Shown: positions 5,370 through 14,608, counted from the stretch's first letter. The stretch: DNA of 34,488 nt from Rhodoblastus acidophilus (GCF_025961575.1 NZ_JAOQNX010000044.1:1-34488), one strand, 5' to 3'. Notes: generated from the letters alone by a model not told the origin. Numbers and translations: made by a program.

Positions 5370-7556
5370 GTGCAGTCCGATCAAGGCAAATCCGCTCTGT
5401 TGCGTCGGCTGCGCCATCTGGCGCTGGCCGCGGATTCGTGGCTCGATTCGGTGCTGTTCTCGGCGCAGGTCAGGGCGGGCGAGCTTTGGCGGGATTTCTC
5501 CGGCTTCATGGAGAATTTTTCCGTGCGCGGGGTGTCGCGCCTTGCGGTCGAAGTCGCCTGCGAGGGCCTGACGCTGAGCGTGTTCGGCGGCATGGTGCTG
5601 GTGTTTCTGGCCCAGCCAGCCTTCAAGATGACCGCGAACGACGATTGGCTGAAGAAGACCAATCTCGCCGTGGTGTTTCGCGACCGCGACGACGTGGAGG
5701 TGGGCCGGCGCGGCGCGCTGCACGAAGATTCCGTGCCGATCGAGCAATATCCCGACCATGTGATCCAGGCGCTGCTGGCGACCGAGGACCGCCGCTTTTT
5801 CGACCATCTCGGCATTGACCCGATCGGCCTGGCGCGCGCCCTCACCGTCAACGCCCGCGGCTCCGGTTCGGTCCAGGGCGGCTCGACCCTGACCCAGCAA
5901 TTGGCGAAAAACCTCTTTCTTTCAAATGAGCGCACCGTCACCCGCAAAATCAACGAGGCCTTCCTCGCCTTCTGGCTGGAGAGCCGGCTGACCAAGCGCG
6001 AGATTCTCGAGCTCTATCTCGACCGCGCCTATATGGGCGGCGGCGTGTTCGGCATCCAGGCGGCGGCGCGGTTCTATTTCGGCCATTCCATCAAGGATGT
6101 GACGCTGGCCGAGGCCGCCATGCTCGCCGGCCTGTTCAAGGCGCCGACCAAATATGCGCCCCACGCCAATCTGCCCGCCGCGCGCGGCCGCGCCAATGAC
6201 GTGCTCAGCAATCTGGTGGCCGCCGGCTTCATGACCGAGAATCAGGTGGCGGAGGCGCGGCGCAACCCTGCTTCCGCCGTCGAGCAGCGCGGCGCCAATG
6301 CGACGCCGGACTGGTATCTCGACTGGGCCTTTGGCGAGATCAAGAGCTTGGCGGATTCGGGAAAACTCGGCTCCGACCGCGTGCTGAACGTCAAGCTCGC
6401 GCTCGACAGCGGCGTGCAAAAACTGGCGCAGGACACGATCGAGAAAAATCTGCGCGAGAGCGGGCCCACCTATAACGCCCATCAGGCGGCGGCGGTGATT
6501 CTCGAGCCGGACGGGGCGGTGCGCGGTCTGGTTGGCGGCCGGGACTATGGCGCGAGCCAGTTCAACCGCGCCGTCGACGCGCGGCGCCAGCCCGGCTCGT
6601 CGTTCAAGCCTTACGTCTATCTCACCGCGCTGATGAGCGGCAAATTCACGCCGCAGACCACGGTGGTCGACGCCCCGATTTGTCTCGGCAACTGGTGCCC
6701 CAAGAATTATGGCGGCTCCTATTCCGGCTCCATGCCGATGTGGAACGCGCTCGCCCATTCGCTCAACACCGTGGCTGTGCGCCTGTCGGTGGCGGTCGGC
6801 GACGGCGATGCGAAAAAGGGGCGGAAAAAAATCATCGACACGGCCCGGCGGCTTGGCGTCAGCGCGCCGCTGCCCGACACGCAATCGCTGCCGCTCGGCG
6901 CCGACGATGTCAGCGTCATGGACCAGGCCACCGCCTATGCCGCCTTCGCCAATGGCGGCAAGCGTATAAAACCCTATGCCGCGCTCGAAATCGCCAACAG
7001 CCGCGGCGATGTCATTTATCGCCACGATCGCGATGGCGAGCAGCCGCAGCAGGCGATCGAACAGCGCTATATCGAAATGCTCGACTTCATGATGACCCAG
7101 GTGGTGGAGCAGGGCACCGGCGGGCGCGCCAAACTCGAAGGCGTCAAAGTGGCCGGCAAGACCGGCACCACCAATGAATACAAGGACGCCTGGTTCTGCG
7201 GGTTCACCGGCAATTTCGTCGGCGCGGTCTGGTATGGCAATGACGACGACGAATCCATGGCCAAAATGACCGGCGGCACGCTGCCGGCCATGACCTGGCA
7301 TGATGTGATGCAATACGCCCACAGCGGCGTCGATCTGAAGCCGTTGCCTGGCATGACCCTGATCGCGGCGCAGGGGCCGCAGGCGCCGGTCGGCGACGCC
7401 AGCGCCGGCGCCCGGCGGCCCGAGCGGCTGACGCGCAAGGCGACCGAGACGATCGGCGCGATCGAGGTCCTGATGAAAAGCTCGTCGGGACGCCGCGCCA
7501 TGCTCGACCTCGGCGAGAACCGCCCGCGGGGCGGCGGCGTGATCGAACTGCGCTAA
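5370..7556 (+). CDS. Class A penicillin-binding protein 1A (transglycosylase/transpeptidase)
   Basis: The 728-residue bifunctional enzyme polymerises lipid II and cross-links peptidoglycan. A cytoplasmic N-terminus precedes one membrane anchor (about 64-82). The GT51 domain shows EDRRFFDH with catalytic Glu139 and GGSTLTQQLAKNLF. The transpeptidase domain shows SSFK with nucleophile Ser410 and Lys413, SLN at 464-466 and KTGTT from Lys597. The GTG start at 5370 has AAAGGG upstream. The protein is shorter than the E. coli PBP1A and seems to lack its extra periplasmic insert. The C-terminal tail (after about 660) is a short low-complexity region. MurJ, which supplies lipid II, is encoded about 3.5 kb further on. 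Confidence 0.93.
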   Translation: MQSDQGKSALLRRLRHLALAADSWLDSVLFSAQVRAGELWRDFSGFMENFSVRGVSRLAVEVACEGLTLSVFGGMVLVFLAQPAFKMTANDDWLKKTNLAVVFRDRDDVEVGRRGALHEDSVPIEQYPDHVIQALLATEDRRFFDHLGIDPIGLARALTVNARGSGSVQGGSTLTQQLAKNLFLSNERTVTRKINEAFLAFWLESRLTKREILELYLDRAYMGGGVFGIQAAARFYFGHSIKDVTLAEAAMLAGLFKAPTKYAPHANLPAARGRANDVLSNLVAAGFMTENQVAEARRNPASAVEQRGANATPDWYLDWAFGEIKSLADSGKLGSDRVLNVKLALDSGVQKLAQDTIEKNLRESGPTYNAHQAAAVILEPDGAVRGLVGGRDYGASQFNRAVDARRQPGSSFKPYVYLTALMSGKFTPQTTVVDAPICLGNWCPKNYGGSYSGSMPMWNALAHSLNTVAVRLSVAVGDGDAKKGRKKIIDTARRLGVSAPLPDTQSLPLGADDVSVMDQATAYAAFANGGKRIKPYAALEIANSRGDVIYRHDRDGEQPQQAIEQRYIEMLDFMMTQVVEQGTGGRAKLEGVKVAGKTGTTNEYKDAWFCGFTGNFVGAVWYGNDDDESMAKMTGGTLPAMTWHDVMQYAHSGVDLKPLPGMTLIAAQGPQAPVGDASAGARRPERLTRKATETIGAIEVLMKSSSGRRAMLDLGENRPRGGGVIELR

Positions 7557-7611
7557 GCAGGGTTTCCGAACAGTGGTCCCCGGTTTTTGTTTAAAAATCC
7601 TGCAAAAACAG

Positions 7612-7670
7612 AGGAGGCTAAGCGGAGCTTCGTTGGGTGACCAACGAAGCTCTGCTTAGGCGCGCGCATG
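7612..7670 (+). promoter_or_regulatory. Hairpin between GGAGG and the kinase start codon
   Basis: CTAAGCGGAGCTTCGTTGG (7618-7636), loop GTGA (7637-7640) and its complement (7641-7659) form a 19-bp stem with one G·U wobble and a GNRA-type loop. GGAGG lies directly before it (7612-7616) and the ATG of the kinase 8 bases after it (7668). Folded, the hairpin would bring GGAGG to about nine bases from the ATG; linear, the distance is 51. There is no T-run, so it is not a classical terminator. The single mismatch is a wobble only on the plus-strand RNA, which supports an RNA role for that strand. Confidence 0.6.
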
Positions 7671-10466
7671 TTTTCGCGGCCGTCCGGCGCCTTCCTCCAG
7701 TCGATGATCCGCCTGCTGCGGGCGCCCAGCTGGCGGCGGGCCGCCTTCGGCGTCACCCTCGCCCTGCTGGCGGCGGCGCTGCATTTCGCCTGGCCGCCTG
7801 TGCGCATGGAGCCGCTGCCCAGCGCGGGCCTCGGCCCGTTCATCGCCATCGCCGCTCTGCTCGGGCGCCGCGCCGGCGGCTTGGCCGCCCTGTTCGTCGC
7901 GACCGCGCTGGTCATGCTGTTCGACGATCCCGACCCCGAGCCGTTTCGTCTCGTCGTCTATGTCGCCAAATGGCTGGCCGTGGTCCTGGTTGCCGATGTC
8001 GCGCACAACCTCTGGCTCCGCGCCGCCGAGAACGAACGCGTCAGGGCCGAGGAAGCCCGTCTGGCGCAGCAGCGGCTGGAGCTGGCGCTCGAATCCGGCG
8101 CGATCGGCACGTTCGAGGTCGATCTCTCCACCCACCACATGCGCCTCAACGAAAAACATCGTGAAATCTTCGGTTGGAGCAACGACCAGCTCGTCACCAC
8201 CGGCCTGATCGACACGCTGGTCGTTCCGGAGGACCTTCCGGGGCTGCAGGAGGCGCGGGCGCGGACCCTGAGCGGGAAGGAGCGCTTTCACGCGAAAATT
8301 CGCATCAGGCGCGCCAATGACGGCGCGTTGCGGCACGTCGAGACGCGGGGCGAAGCGGTTTTTGAAAACGGCGTTCCGGTGCGCGTGTTCGGCGCCACCC
8401 GCGACGTGACGGATGAGAGGGAGGCGGCCGCCTCGCTGGAAGAGCGTGCGCGGCTTTCGGAACAGAACCGCTCCAAGGCGGACGAACTGGTCCAGGCGCA
8501 AAAGGGCCTGGCGCTGGCGCTCGAGGCCGGCGCGATCGGCGTCGGCGAGCTCGACCTGCGCTCCGGCGTGGTCAAGGTCAACGACAAGCTGCGGAAGATC
8601 TACGGCCTGGGCGCCGGCCCCGTCATGCTGGACAGCCTCGACGGCCTTGTCGTGGCCGAGGACCGGACGGCATATTATGCGACGATCGCGCAGGCGCTCG
8701 ATCCGCGCGGCGCCGGTCAATGTGAACAGCGTTTTCGCATCCGCCGGCGAGACGACGACGCCGTGCGCTGGGTTTACACGCGCAGCCAGGTCTTTTTCGA
8801 AGATGGCGCCGCGGTCCGCGTCGTCGGCTTGATGCGCGACATCACCGACGAACGGGCGGCGGCGGCGATGTTGGAGGAAAAGGCGCGGCTGGCGCAACTG
8901 GATCGCGTCCGCGCCGAGGAGCTCGCGCGGGAGCGGCGCCGCCTCGAATTGGCGCTTGAAGCGGGCGCCATCGGGACCTTCGAAGTCGATCTGATCAGGG
9001 GCGATATTCACCTCAGCGAGAAACACCGGGAAATTTCCGGCTGGACCAGCGAGGAGCCCTTGCCGGTTGACATTATGGACGGAGATATGGTCGTCGAAGA
9101 GGACCGCGCTGTGCTCCAGGAGGCGCGGCTGGCCGCGTTGCGCGGAGACGGGCGCTACGCCGCGCAATTTCGCATTCGCCGCGCCAATGACGGCGCCCTC
9201 CGCTGGGTCGACACCCGTGGCCAGGTCTATTTCGAGGGCGATGCGCCGGCGCGCGTGTTCGGCGTCACCCGCGACATCACCGACGAGAGAGCCGCCGCCG
9301 CCGTCCTTCAGGAAAGGGCGCGGCTGGCGGAGCAATTGAGCGCGCTCGCCGAGGCGCTGCCGGGCGCCATCTATTCCTACGTCGGCGGCGCCGTGGGGCG
9401 CAGCCAGCGCGGCTTCGTCGCCTATGTCTCCTCCAATATCGAGCGGCTCCTGGGGTTTGCGCCCGCCGTCTTCGCGCGCGATATCGACAGTTTCCTGGCG
9501 CGTGTTCATCCCGACGATCTCCCGCGCGTGCGCGCCGCCGCCAAAATCTCCGCGCGCGACCTCGCGCTCTGGAATGTGGTGTTTCGCTACGATCACCCGG
9601 AAAGGGGCGAAATCTGGATCGAGGGCGACAGTCAGCCGACCCGCCGCGAGGATGGCGCCACGGTCTGGCACGGCTATTATCAGGACGTGACCGAGCGCGA
9701 AACCGCCGCCCGCGCGCTGGCGGACAGCGAGGCGCGGGTCCGCGCGCTCAAGGACGAACGTCTGGCGGCGCTGGAAAAGCTGGCGGCGCGCCTCGCCCAT
9801 GAGGTCAATCAGCCGCTCGCCGCCGCCGCGACCCTGCTGGCGGTCGCCCGCCGGCGGTTGACCCCGAACCTCCCGGATGACGACAGCCGCGCCGCCGGGG
9901 CCGAGGCGCTGAAAAAGGCGGCGCATCAGCTGTTGCGCGCCGGCCAGATCATCACCCGGGTGCGCGAATTCACGCAGCATGGCGAGGCGGACAAGGTGTT
10001 TCGCAGCGTCCACGAGACCATCCACGAAACCCTGGCCCAGCTCGAAGGGGACTTGAGTTTCTCCGGCTTCGCATTCGAGTTGCGTCTGGAGGCCGCCCGC
10101 GACCGCGTCCTCATCGACCGCCTGCAGATCGCGGCCGTCTTGACCAATCTGCTGCGCAACGCCGCACAGGCCGCCTTGCCCGGAGGGCGGCGCGCCATCG
10201 TCGTCGCCACCCGGAACCAATGGGACAGGATCGAGATTTCAATCATTGATTATGGCGCGGGAGTGTCGGAAGATGCCCGCCGCCATCTTTTTGATTTATT
10301 CTGGACCACCAAGGGATCGGGCATGGGCGTCGGTCTCGCCATGTCCAAGGCGATTGTGGAGGCCCATTACGGGACCATCTGGCTGCAGGACGATGCGGAG
10401 AAAACGGTGTTCACTTTCAGCCTTCCCTTGATGATTGCGGGCGACGATCCCCGGGAGACTCGATGA
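7668..10466 (+). CDS. Membrane-bound hybrid-free histidine kinase with four PAS domains
   Basis: The 932-residue sensor has about four N-terminal membrane segments (about 26-122, KdpD-like DUF4118 arrangement). Three similar PAS_3/PAC repeats follow at about 137-250, 278-395 and 424-540, each starting LELALEAGAIG and ending in a TRDITDER-type motif. A fourth, divergent PAS lies at about 556-685. The kinase core has the H-box LAHEVNQPLA with His711, N-box LLRNAAQAAL, G1 DYGAGVSED and G2 GSGMGVGLAM. The H-box is of the FixL/DctB type, but no FixL haem-binding pattern is seen in any PAS. The signal is unknown. The stop overlaps the response-regulator ATG (ATGA), so the two form an operon and a cognate pair. 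Confidence 0.92.
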   Translation: MFSRPSGAFLQSMIRLLRAPSWRRAAFGVTLALLAAALHFAWPPVRMEPLPSAGLGPFIAIAALLGRRAGGLAALFVATALVMLFDDPDPEPFRLVVYVAKWLAVVLVADVAHNLWLRAAENERVRAEEARLAQQRLELALESGAIGTFEVDLSTHHMRLNEKHREIFGWSNDQLVTTGLIDTLVVPEDLPGLQEARARTLSGKERFHAKIRIRRANDGALRHVETRGEAVFENGVPVRVFGATRDVTDEREAAASLEERARLSEQNRSKADELVQAQKGLALALEAGAIGVGELDLRSGVVKVNDKLRKIYGLGAGPVMLDSLDGLVVAEDRTAYYATIAQALDPRGAGQCEQRFRIRRRDDDAVRWVYTRSQVFFEDGAAVRVVGLMRDITDERAAAAMLEEKARLAQLDRVRAEELARERRRLELALEAGAIGTFEVDLIRGDIHLSEKHREISGWTSEEPLPVDIMDGDMVVEEDRAVLQEARLAALRGDGRYAAQFRIRRANDGALRWVDTRGQVYFEGDAPARVFGVTRDITDERAAAAVLQERARLAEQLSALAEALPGAIYSYVGGAVGRSQRGFVAYVSSNIERLLGFAPAVFARDIDSFLARVHPDDLPRVRAAAKISARDLALWNVVFRYDHPERGEIWIEGDSQPTRREDGATVWHGYYQDVTERETAARALADSEARVRALKDERLAALEKLAARLAHEVNQPLAAAATLLAVARRRLTPNLPDDDSRAAGAEALKKAAHQLLRAGQIITRVREFTQHGEADKVFRSVHETIHETLAQLEGDLSFSGFAFELRLEAARDRVLIDRLQIAAVLTNLLRNAAQAALPGGRRAIVVATRNQWDRIEISIIDYGAGVSEDARRHLFDLFWTTKGSGMGVGLAMSKAIVEAHYGTIWLQDDAEKTVFTFSLPLMIAGDDPRETR

Positions 10467-11122
10467 ACGGGGCGGCGTCCGTTTACATCGTCGATGACGA
10501 CGCCGCGATCCGCGAGTCCCTGACCCTGCTGCTGGAGACCGAGGGCCTGAACGCGCGGGCCTTCTCCAGCGCGCTCGAATTCCTCGCCGCGCCGCTGGGA
10601 GAGGGACCGGGCTGCGTGGTGACGGACCTGCGCATGGCCGGCATGTCCGGCATGGAGCTGCTGGCGCAGATCAGGCAATCGCCGTCGCCCCTGCCGGTCG
10701 TGGTCATCACCGCCTATGGCGATGTGCGGCTGGCGGTGGAGGCGATGAAGCTCGGCGCCAGCGATTTCCTGGAAAAACCCTATTCCGAGACGGCGTTCGT
10801 CGCGGCGGTGCGCGGCGCGCTGGACGCGGCGGCGGACGCCGAGGCGCGCGCCAGCGACCGGCGTGAAATCGAGCAGCGCTTCAAGGCGCTGACGCCGCCC
10901 GAGCGCCGGGTGCTCGCCGGCCTGCTCGAAGGCAAGCTCAACAAGACCGCCGCCTTCGAAATGGGGGTGAGCCTGCGCACCGTGGAGGCGCTGCGCGCCA
11001 GCGTCATGGCCAAGCTCGGCGCCGATTGCCTGTCCGACCTGGTGCGCAGCACCATGCGCGCCGGGCTCGACCGCTTCATTTCCGCCGGATCAGACGAGAC
11101 AGGCCCATCTCCGCGGCCGTGA
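10463..11122 (+). CDS. FixJ/NarL-type response regulator
   Basis: The 219-residue protein has a receiver domain with the acidic pair DDD (11-13), phospho-acceptor Asp55 in VVTDLRM, Thr83 and Lys105 (KPY). The C-terminal LuxR-type helix-turn-helix (about 148-205) includes LTPPERRVLAGLLEGKLNK, a FixJ signature, followed by RTVEALRASVMAKLGA. FixJ proteins usually have TVE-HR at that point, so the recognition helix differs. It starts inside the stop of the kinase gene (4-bp overlap). Its final 47 bp run antisense to the end of murJ. The target genes are not evident; nearby cell-wall genes are candidates. Confidence 0.92.
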   Translation: MNGAASVYIVDDDAAIRESLTLLLETEGLNARAFSSALEFLAAPLGEGPGCVVTDLRMAGMSGMELLAQIRQSPSPLPVVVITAYGDVRLAVEAMKLGASDFLEKPYSETAFVAAVRGALDAAADAEARASDRREIEQRFKALTPPERRVLAGLLEGKLNKTAAFEMGVSLRTVEALRASVMAKLGADCLSDLVRSTMRAGLDRFISAGSDETGPSPRP

Positions 11123-12632
11123 CGCCCAGCGCCCGGGCGCCGGCCACCAGCGCCGCGCCATAGACCAAGGCGCCCAAAAGGCCGAGGCCCGCCATGCCCG
11201 CGAGCAGGCCGGGAACGCCGCCCACGGCGCGCGCCAGCGCCAGGAACGGCCCCTGCAGCCACAGCGCGACATTGGCGAGGATTACGCTGGCGGTGGCGCA
11301 GGCCAGCACGATCGAGCCAAAAGTTTTGTCCGGCTGGAACAGGTAGCGGCGCAGCGCCAGATAGGCGAGCAGCCCGACATTGACCCAGGCGTTGACGGAG
11401 GTCGCGATGGCGATGCCCACGGCGCCCAGCGGCTGGTAGAGCGCGATCTTCAGCAGCAGATTGACCGCCAGCGCGCCCAGGGCGACATACATCGGGGTTT
11501 TGGTGTCGCCCATCGCCTGAAATCCCGAGCGCATGGCGTTGATCGCCACCATCGCCAGCAGCCCCGCGCCATAGGCGCGCAGCACGGCGGCGGTCGCCAG
11601 CGAATCCTCGATCTGGAAACGCCCGTGCTCGAATAGGGCGCGCACGAGAAAATCGGGGATCACCATGAAGGCGACGACGAAAGGCGCGGTCAGCGCCACG
11701 GTCATGGCCAGCGTCCGGTTCTGCGCGGTGAAGGCGCCCTCCCAGTTTTCGCGGGCGAAGCAGCGGCTCATTTCCGGCAGCAGCACCGTGCCGGCGGCGA
11801 CGCCCACCAGGCCGATCGGCAGCTGATACAGCCGCTCCGCGTAATAGAGCGACGAAAGCCCGCCAGTCGCCAGCAGCGAGCCGATGATCGTGTCGGCGAA
11901 CATGGCGATCTGCACGCCGGAGGAGCCGATCACGGCGGGGCCGAACATGCGGAAAAAGGCGCGCACGTCCTCGCCCAGGCCGGGTTTGGCGATCTTTTCC
12001 ATCAGCCCATGCCGGCGCGCCTCGACCATCAGCAGGACGAGCTGGGCGATTCCGGAGGCGACCACGCCCGTCGCCGCCGCATAGGCCGCGTTGGGGAACA
12101 GGAAGCTCACCGTCAGAAACGCCATGGTGACGACATTGAGCAGCACCGGCGCGAAGGCGGGGACGGCGAACACGCCATGGGCGTTCAGCGTCGCCGAATG
12201 CATGGTGACCAGCGTCACGCAGAACAGATAGGGAAAGGTGATGCGCGTCAGCGACACCGCCAGCTCGTATTTCTGCGGATCCGCGGAAAAACCGGGCGCC
12301 AGCAGCTCGACGAAGGCGGGCATGAACAGCCAGCCCAGCGCCAGCAGGACCACCTGCGACAGCAGCAGCAGGCTGAAAATCTGATTGGCGAAATTTTTCG
12401 CGCGCGCTTCGCCATCCTGTTCCAGCACCCGCAGATAGGTGGGAACGTAGGCCGCGTTGAAGGCGCCCTCGCCAAAAATGGCGCGGAAATGATTGGGCAG
12501 GCGCAGGGCGACGGCGAAGGAATCCATCATCATGCCGGCGCCGAGCACGCCGCTGAGCATGATGTCGCGGAAAAAGCCGGTCAGGCGGGAGAGCAGCGTG
12601 AAGCCGCTGACCGAGAGGAAGCTTTTGTACAT
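11076..12632 (-). CDS. murJ: Lipid II flippase MurJ
   Basis: MurJ (MviN) moves lipid II across the inner membrane for peptidoglycan synthesis. The protein starts MYKSFLSVSGFTLLSRLTGF and contains FFRDIMLSGVLGAG, the family motif FAVALRLPNHFRAIFGEGAFNAAYVP, and repeated hydrophobic segments consistent with about 14 membrane helices over 518 residues. A TTG at 12672-12674 would add 14 residues, but the ATG at 12630-12632 matches the usual family N-terminus better. It lies downstream of the glycosyltransferase gene on the same strand (48-bp gap) and is probably co-transcribed with it. The 3' end overlaps the response-regulator gene tail-to-tail. Confidence 0.94.
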   Translation of the reverse strand: MYKSFLSVSGFTLLSRLTGFFRDIMLSGVLGAGMMMDSFAVALRLPNHFRAIFGEGAFNAAYVPTYLRVLEQDGEARAKNFANQIFSLLLLSQVVLLALGWLFMPAFVELLAPGFSADPQKYELAVSLTRITFPYLFCVTLVTMHSATLNAHGVFAVPAFAPVLLNVVTMAFLTVSFLFPNAAYAAATGVVASGIAQLVLLMVEARRHGLMEKIAKPGLGEDVRAFFRMFGPAVIGSSGVQIAMFADTIIGSLLATGGLSSLYYAERLYQLPIGLVGVAAGTVLLPEMSRCFARENWEGAFTAQNRTLAMTVALTAPFVVAFMVIPDFLVRALFEHGRFQIEDSLATAAVLRAYGAGLLAMVAINAMRSGFQAMGDTKTPMYVALGALAVNLLLKIALYQPLGAVGIAIATSVNAWVNVGLLAYLALRRYLFQPDKTFGSIVLACATASVILANVALWLQGPFLALARAVGGVPGLLAGMAGLGLLGALVYGAALVAGARALGVTAAEMGLSRLIRRK

Positions 12633-12680
12633 CGGGGCCGGACGGGTTGGGGGCTCTTGGCTGAGATAAATCAATTGCGA

Positions 12681-13673
12681 TTAAAACTTCGCCTTTTCCG
12701 CTTTGGCGGCGCGGCCGGCGTCCAAGCCGCCCGCGCCGATCCGCTCCTGCACCAGATAAAGCGGGCGTCCCTTCACCTCGGCGAACACCCGGCCGATATA
12801 TTCGCCGAGCACGCCGAGCGAAATCAGCTGCACGCCGGCGAAAAAGGTGATCGACACCACCAGGGTGGCGAAGCCGGGGGCGGACACGCCCCAGATCAGG
12901 GTTTCGAGCACGTAGTAAAGCGCATTGGCCAGCGCAAAGGCGGCGACCGCCATGCCGATATAGGTCCACACCTTCAGCGGCACGGTGGTGAAGGAGACCA
13001 GGCCGTCGAGGGCGAAACGGGTGAGTTTGCGATAGGAAAATTTGGATTCCCCGGCATGGCGCTCCGCCACGTCGAAGGGAACGCCGATGCTCTTGAACCC
13101 GATCCAGGCGTAAAGGCCTTTTGAGAACCGCGCCTGTTCCCGGAGCGTCTTGAGCGCGTCGAGCGCCACCCGGTCGAGCAGGCGAAAATCGCCGGCGCCC
13201 TCGGGCAGGCCGATCTCGCCGAATGTGCGGAACAGCCGGTAAAAGTGGCTGGTGAGCCATTTGCGCGCCGGCGAATCCGTGTCGCGGCTGTTGCGCACGC
13301 CAAAAATGTTCTGAAAACCTTCGCGCCATTTTTCGACGAACAGGGCGATGGCCTCGGGCGGGTGCTGGAGGTCGGCGTCCATGATCACCGCGCCGCGGCC
13401 GCGCGCTGCATCGACGCCGGCGGCGATGGCGATTTCCTTGCCGAAATTGCGGGAGAACGACAGCGCCGTGACGCGCGGGTCGGCCGCGTTCAGCTCGCGC
13501 GCCACATCCAGCGTGTTGTCGCTGGAGCCGTCATCGACAAAGATGATCTCAAAACTGTTCACGCAGGCCAGCGCCGGGACGAGTCGCGCGACCAGCGCGC
13601 GCAGATTGTCGCCCTCGTTGAACACCGGGATGATCACCGAAAGCTCCGGCGTTTCCTCTGCTACGTTCGACAT
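12681..13673 (-). CDS. Family 2 polyprenyl-phosphate glycosyltransferase (GtrB/DPM1-like)
   Basis: The 330-residue protein has an N-terminal GT-A domain: VIIPVFNEGDNL, FVDDGSSDNTLD, and the DXD-type IMDADLQHPPEAI at about 96-108. Two C-terminal membrane helices follow (about 228-255 and 262-290). This matches enzymes that transfer a sugar from a nucleotide donor to undecaprenyl or dolichyl phosphate, such as GtrB or ArnC. The sugar is unknown. It is upstream of murJ on the same strand, and the divergent gene encodes a carbohydrate deacetylase, so surface glycan or lipid modification is likely. Confidence 0.87.
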   Translation of the reverse strand: MSNVAEETPELSVIIPVFNEGDNLRALVARLVPALACVNSFEIIFVDDGSSDNTLDVARELNAADPRVTALSFSRNFGKEIAIAAGVDAARGRGAVIMDADLQHPPEAIALFVEKWREGFQNIFGVRNSRDTDSPARKWLTSHFYRLFRTFGEIGLPEGAGDFRLLDRVALDALKTLREQARFSKGLYAWIGFKSIGVPFDVAERHAGESKFSYRKLTRFALDGLVSFTTVPLKVWTYIGMAVAAFALANALYYVLETLIWGVSAPGFATLVVSITFFAGVQLISLGVLGEYIGRVFAEVKGRPLYLVQERIGAGGLDAGRAAKAEKAKF

Positions 13674-13768
13674 CTTTTCCCGTTCCAGCGGCTGGTCGTG
13701 CGTCAGGTCTAGTTTGGCGGACGAAAATGCGCAAGAAAGGGGCGGATTTTCGACAGGCTGCGGGACCC

Positions 13769-14605
13769 ATGACCTTCGCTTTCGCCCTCTGCGCCGACGA
13801 TTTCGCGCTCTCGCCGGCGGTCACCGCCGGCATTCTGGAAGCCCTGGCCGCCGGGCGGCTCAGCGCGACCTGCGCCATGACCACGCAAAAGGGTTGGTTC
13901 GAGGCGGCGCGGGCGTTCCGCGCGCTCAGCCCCGATGCCGATCTCGGTCTGCATTTCAACCTGACGCTCGGCGAACCCTTGGGCGACATGCCCCGCTTCG
14001 CGCCTTCGCGCTTTCCCGCCATGAATGCGATTGTGCCCGCGGCCTGGCGGCGCGCGCTGCCGCTCGACGAAATCCGCGACGAATTGCGCCGCCAGCTCGA
14101 CGCTTTTGAACGCGCCCATGGCGCGCCGCCCGATTTTGTCGACGGCCACCAGCATGTCCAGGTTCTGCCGGGAATTTCCGATGTCCTGCTCGCCGAACTT
14201 TTGGACCGAGGTTTTACGGGCTGGCTGCGCGATTCGGCCGACCGTCCCAAGCGGATTTTTGCCCGGGGAAAACATTGGGGCAAGGCGCTGACCGTGGCCG
14301 GGCTGGCGCGGGGATTTCGCAAGAAAGCGCGGGCGGCGGGCTTCGCCCTGAACGACGGGTTCTCCGGCTTTTCCGATTTCGACGCCGGCGCGGATTATGC
14401 GGCGGATTTCGCGACTTATTTGACGGCGCCGGGTCCCAGACAGCTCTTGATGTGCCATCCCGGCCATGTCGATGACGAACTCGCCCGGCTCGATCCCGTC
14501 ACCGCCTCGCGCGAGGCGGAGCTCGCCTTTCTGCTGTCGCCGCGCTTTGCCGAGGTCACGGCGGGGCTTGGCGCGCGGCTGGCCAGGCTTTCCGCTCATC
14601 CCTGA
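13769..14605 (+). CDS. ChbG/HpnK (YdjC) family carbohydrate deacetylase
   Basis: The 278-residue protein is taken from ATG 13769; an ATG at 13727 would add 14 residues with no family similarity. Metal-binding features of the YdjC fold are visible: CADDFALS (about 8-15), DLGLHFNLTLGEP and VDGHQHVQVLP (about 128-138), plus a C-terminal LLMCHPGHVDD. The family removes acetyl groups from sugars; members include ChbG (chitooligosaccharides) and HpnK (linked to hopanoid clusters). No hopanoid genes are nearby, so the subtype is open. It diverges from the GT2 gene, a frequent pairing that suggests a common glycan pathway. Confidence 0.85.
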   Translation: MTFAFALCADDFALSPAVTAGILEALAAGRLSATCAMTTQKGWFEAARAFRALSPDADLGLHFNLTLGEPLGDMPRFAPSRFPAMNAIVPAAWRRALPLDEIRDELRRQLDAFERAHGAPPDFVDGHQHVQVLPGISDVLLAELLDRGFTGWLRDSADRPKRIFARGKHWGKALTVAGLARGFRKKARAAGFALNDGFSGFSDFDAGADYAADFATYLTAPGPRQLLMCHPGHVDDELARLDPVTASREAELAFLLSPRFAEVTAGLGARLARLSAHP

Positions 14606-14608
14606 CGT

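Noticed and set aside
7618-7659. PBP1A terminator
   Set aside because: The stem is strong but no T-run follows on the plus strand, and the loop and spacing fit the start-codon bridge better.
7656-10220. 854-residue minus-strand frame across the kinase gene
   Set aside because: It is a shadow of the PAS repeats: repetitive phrases recur because the coding strand is duplicated, and the plus-strand frame has intact kinase motifs.
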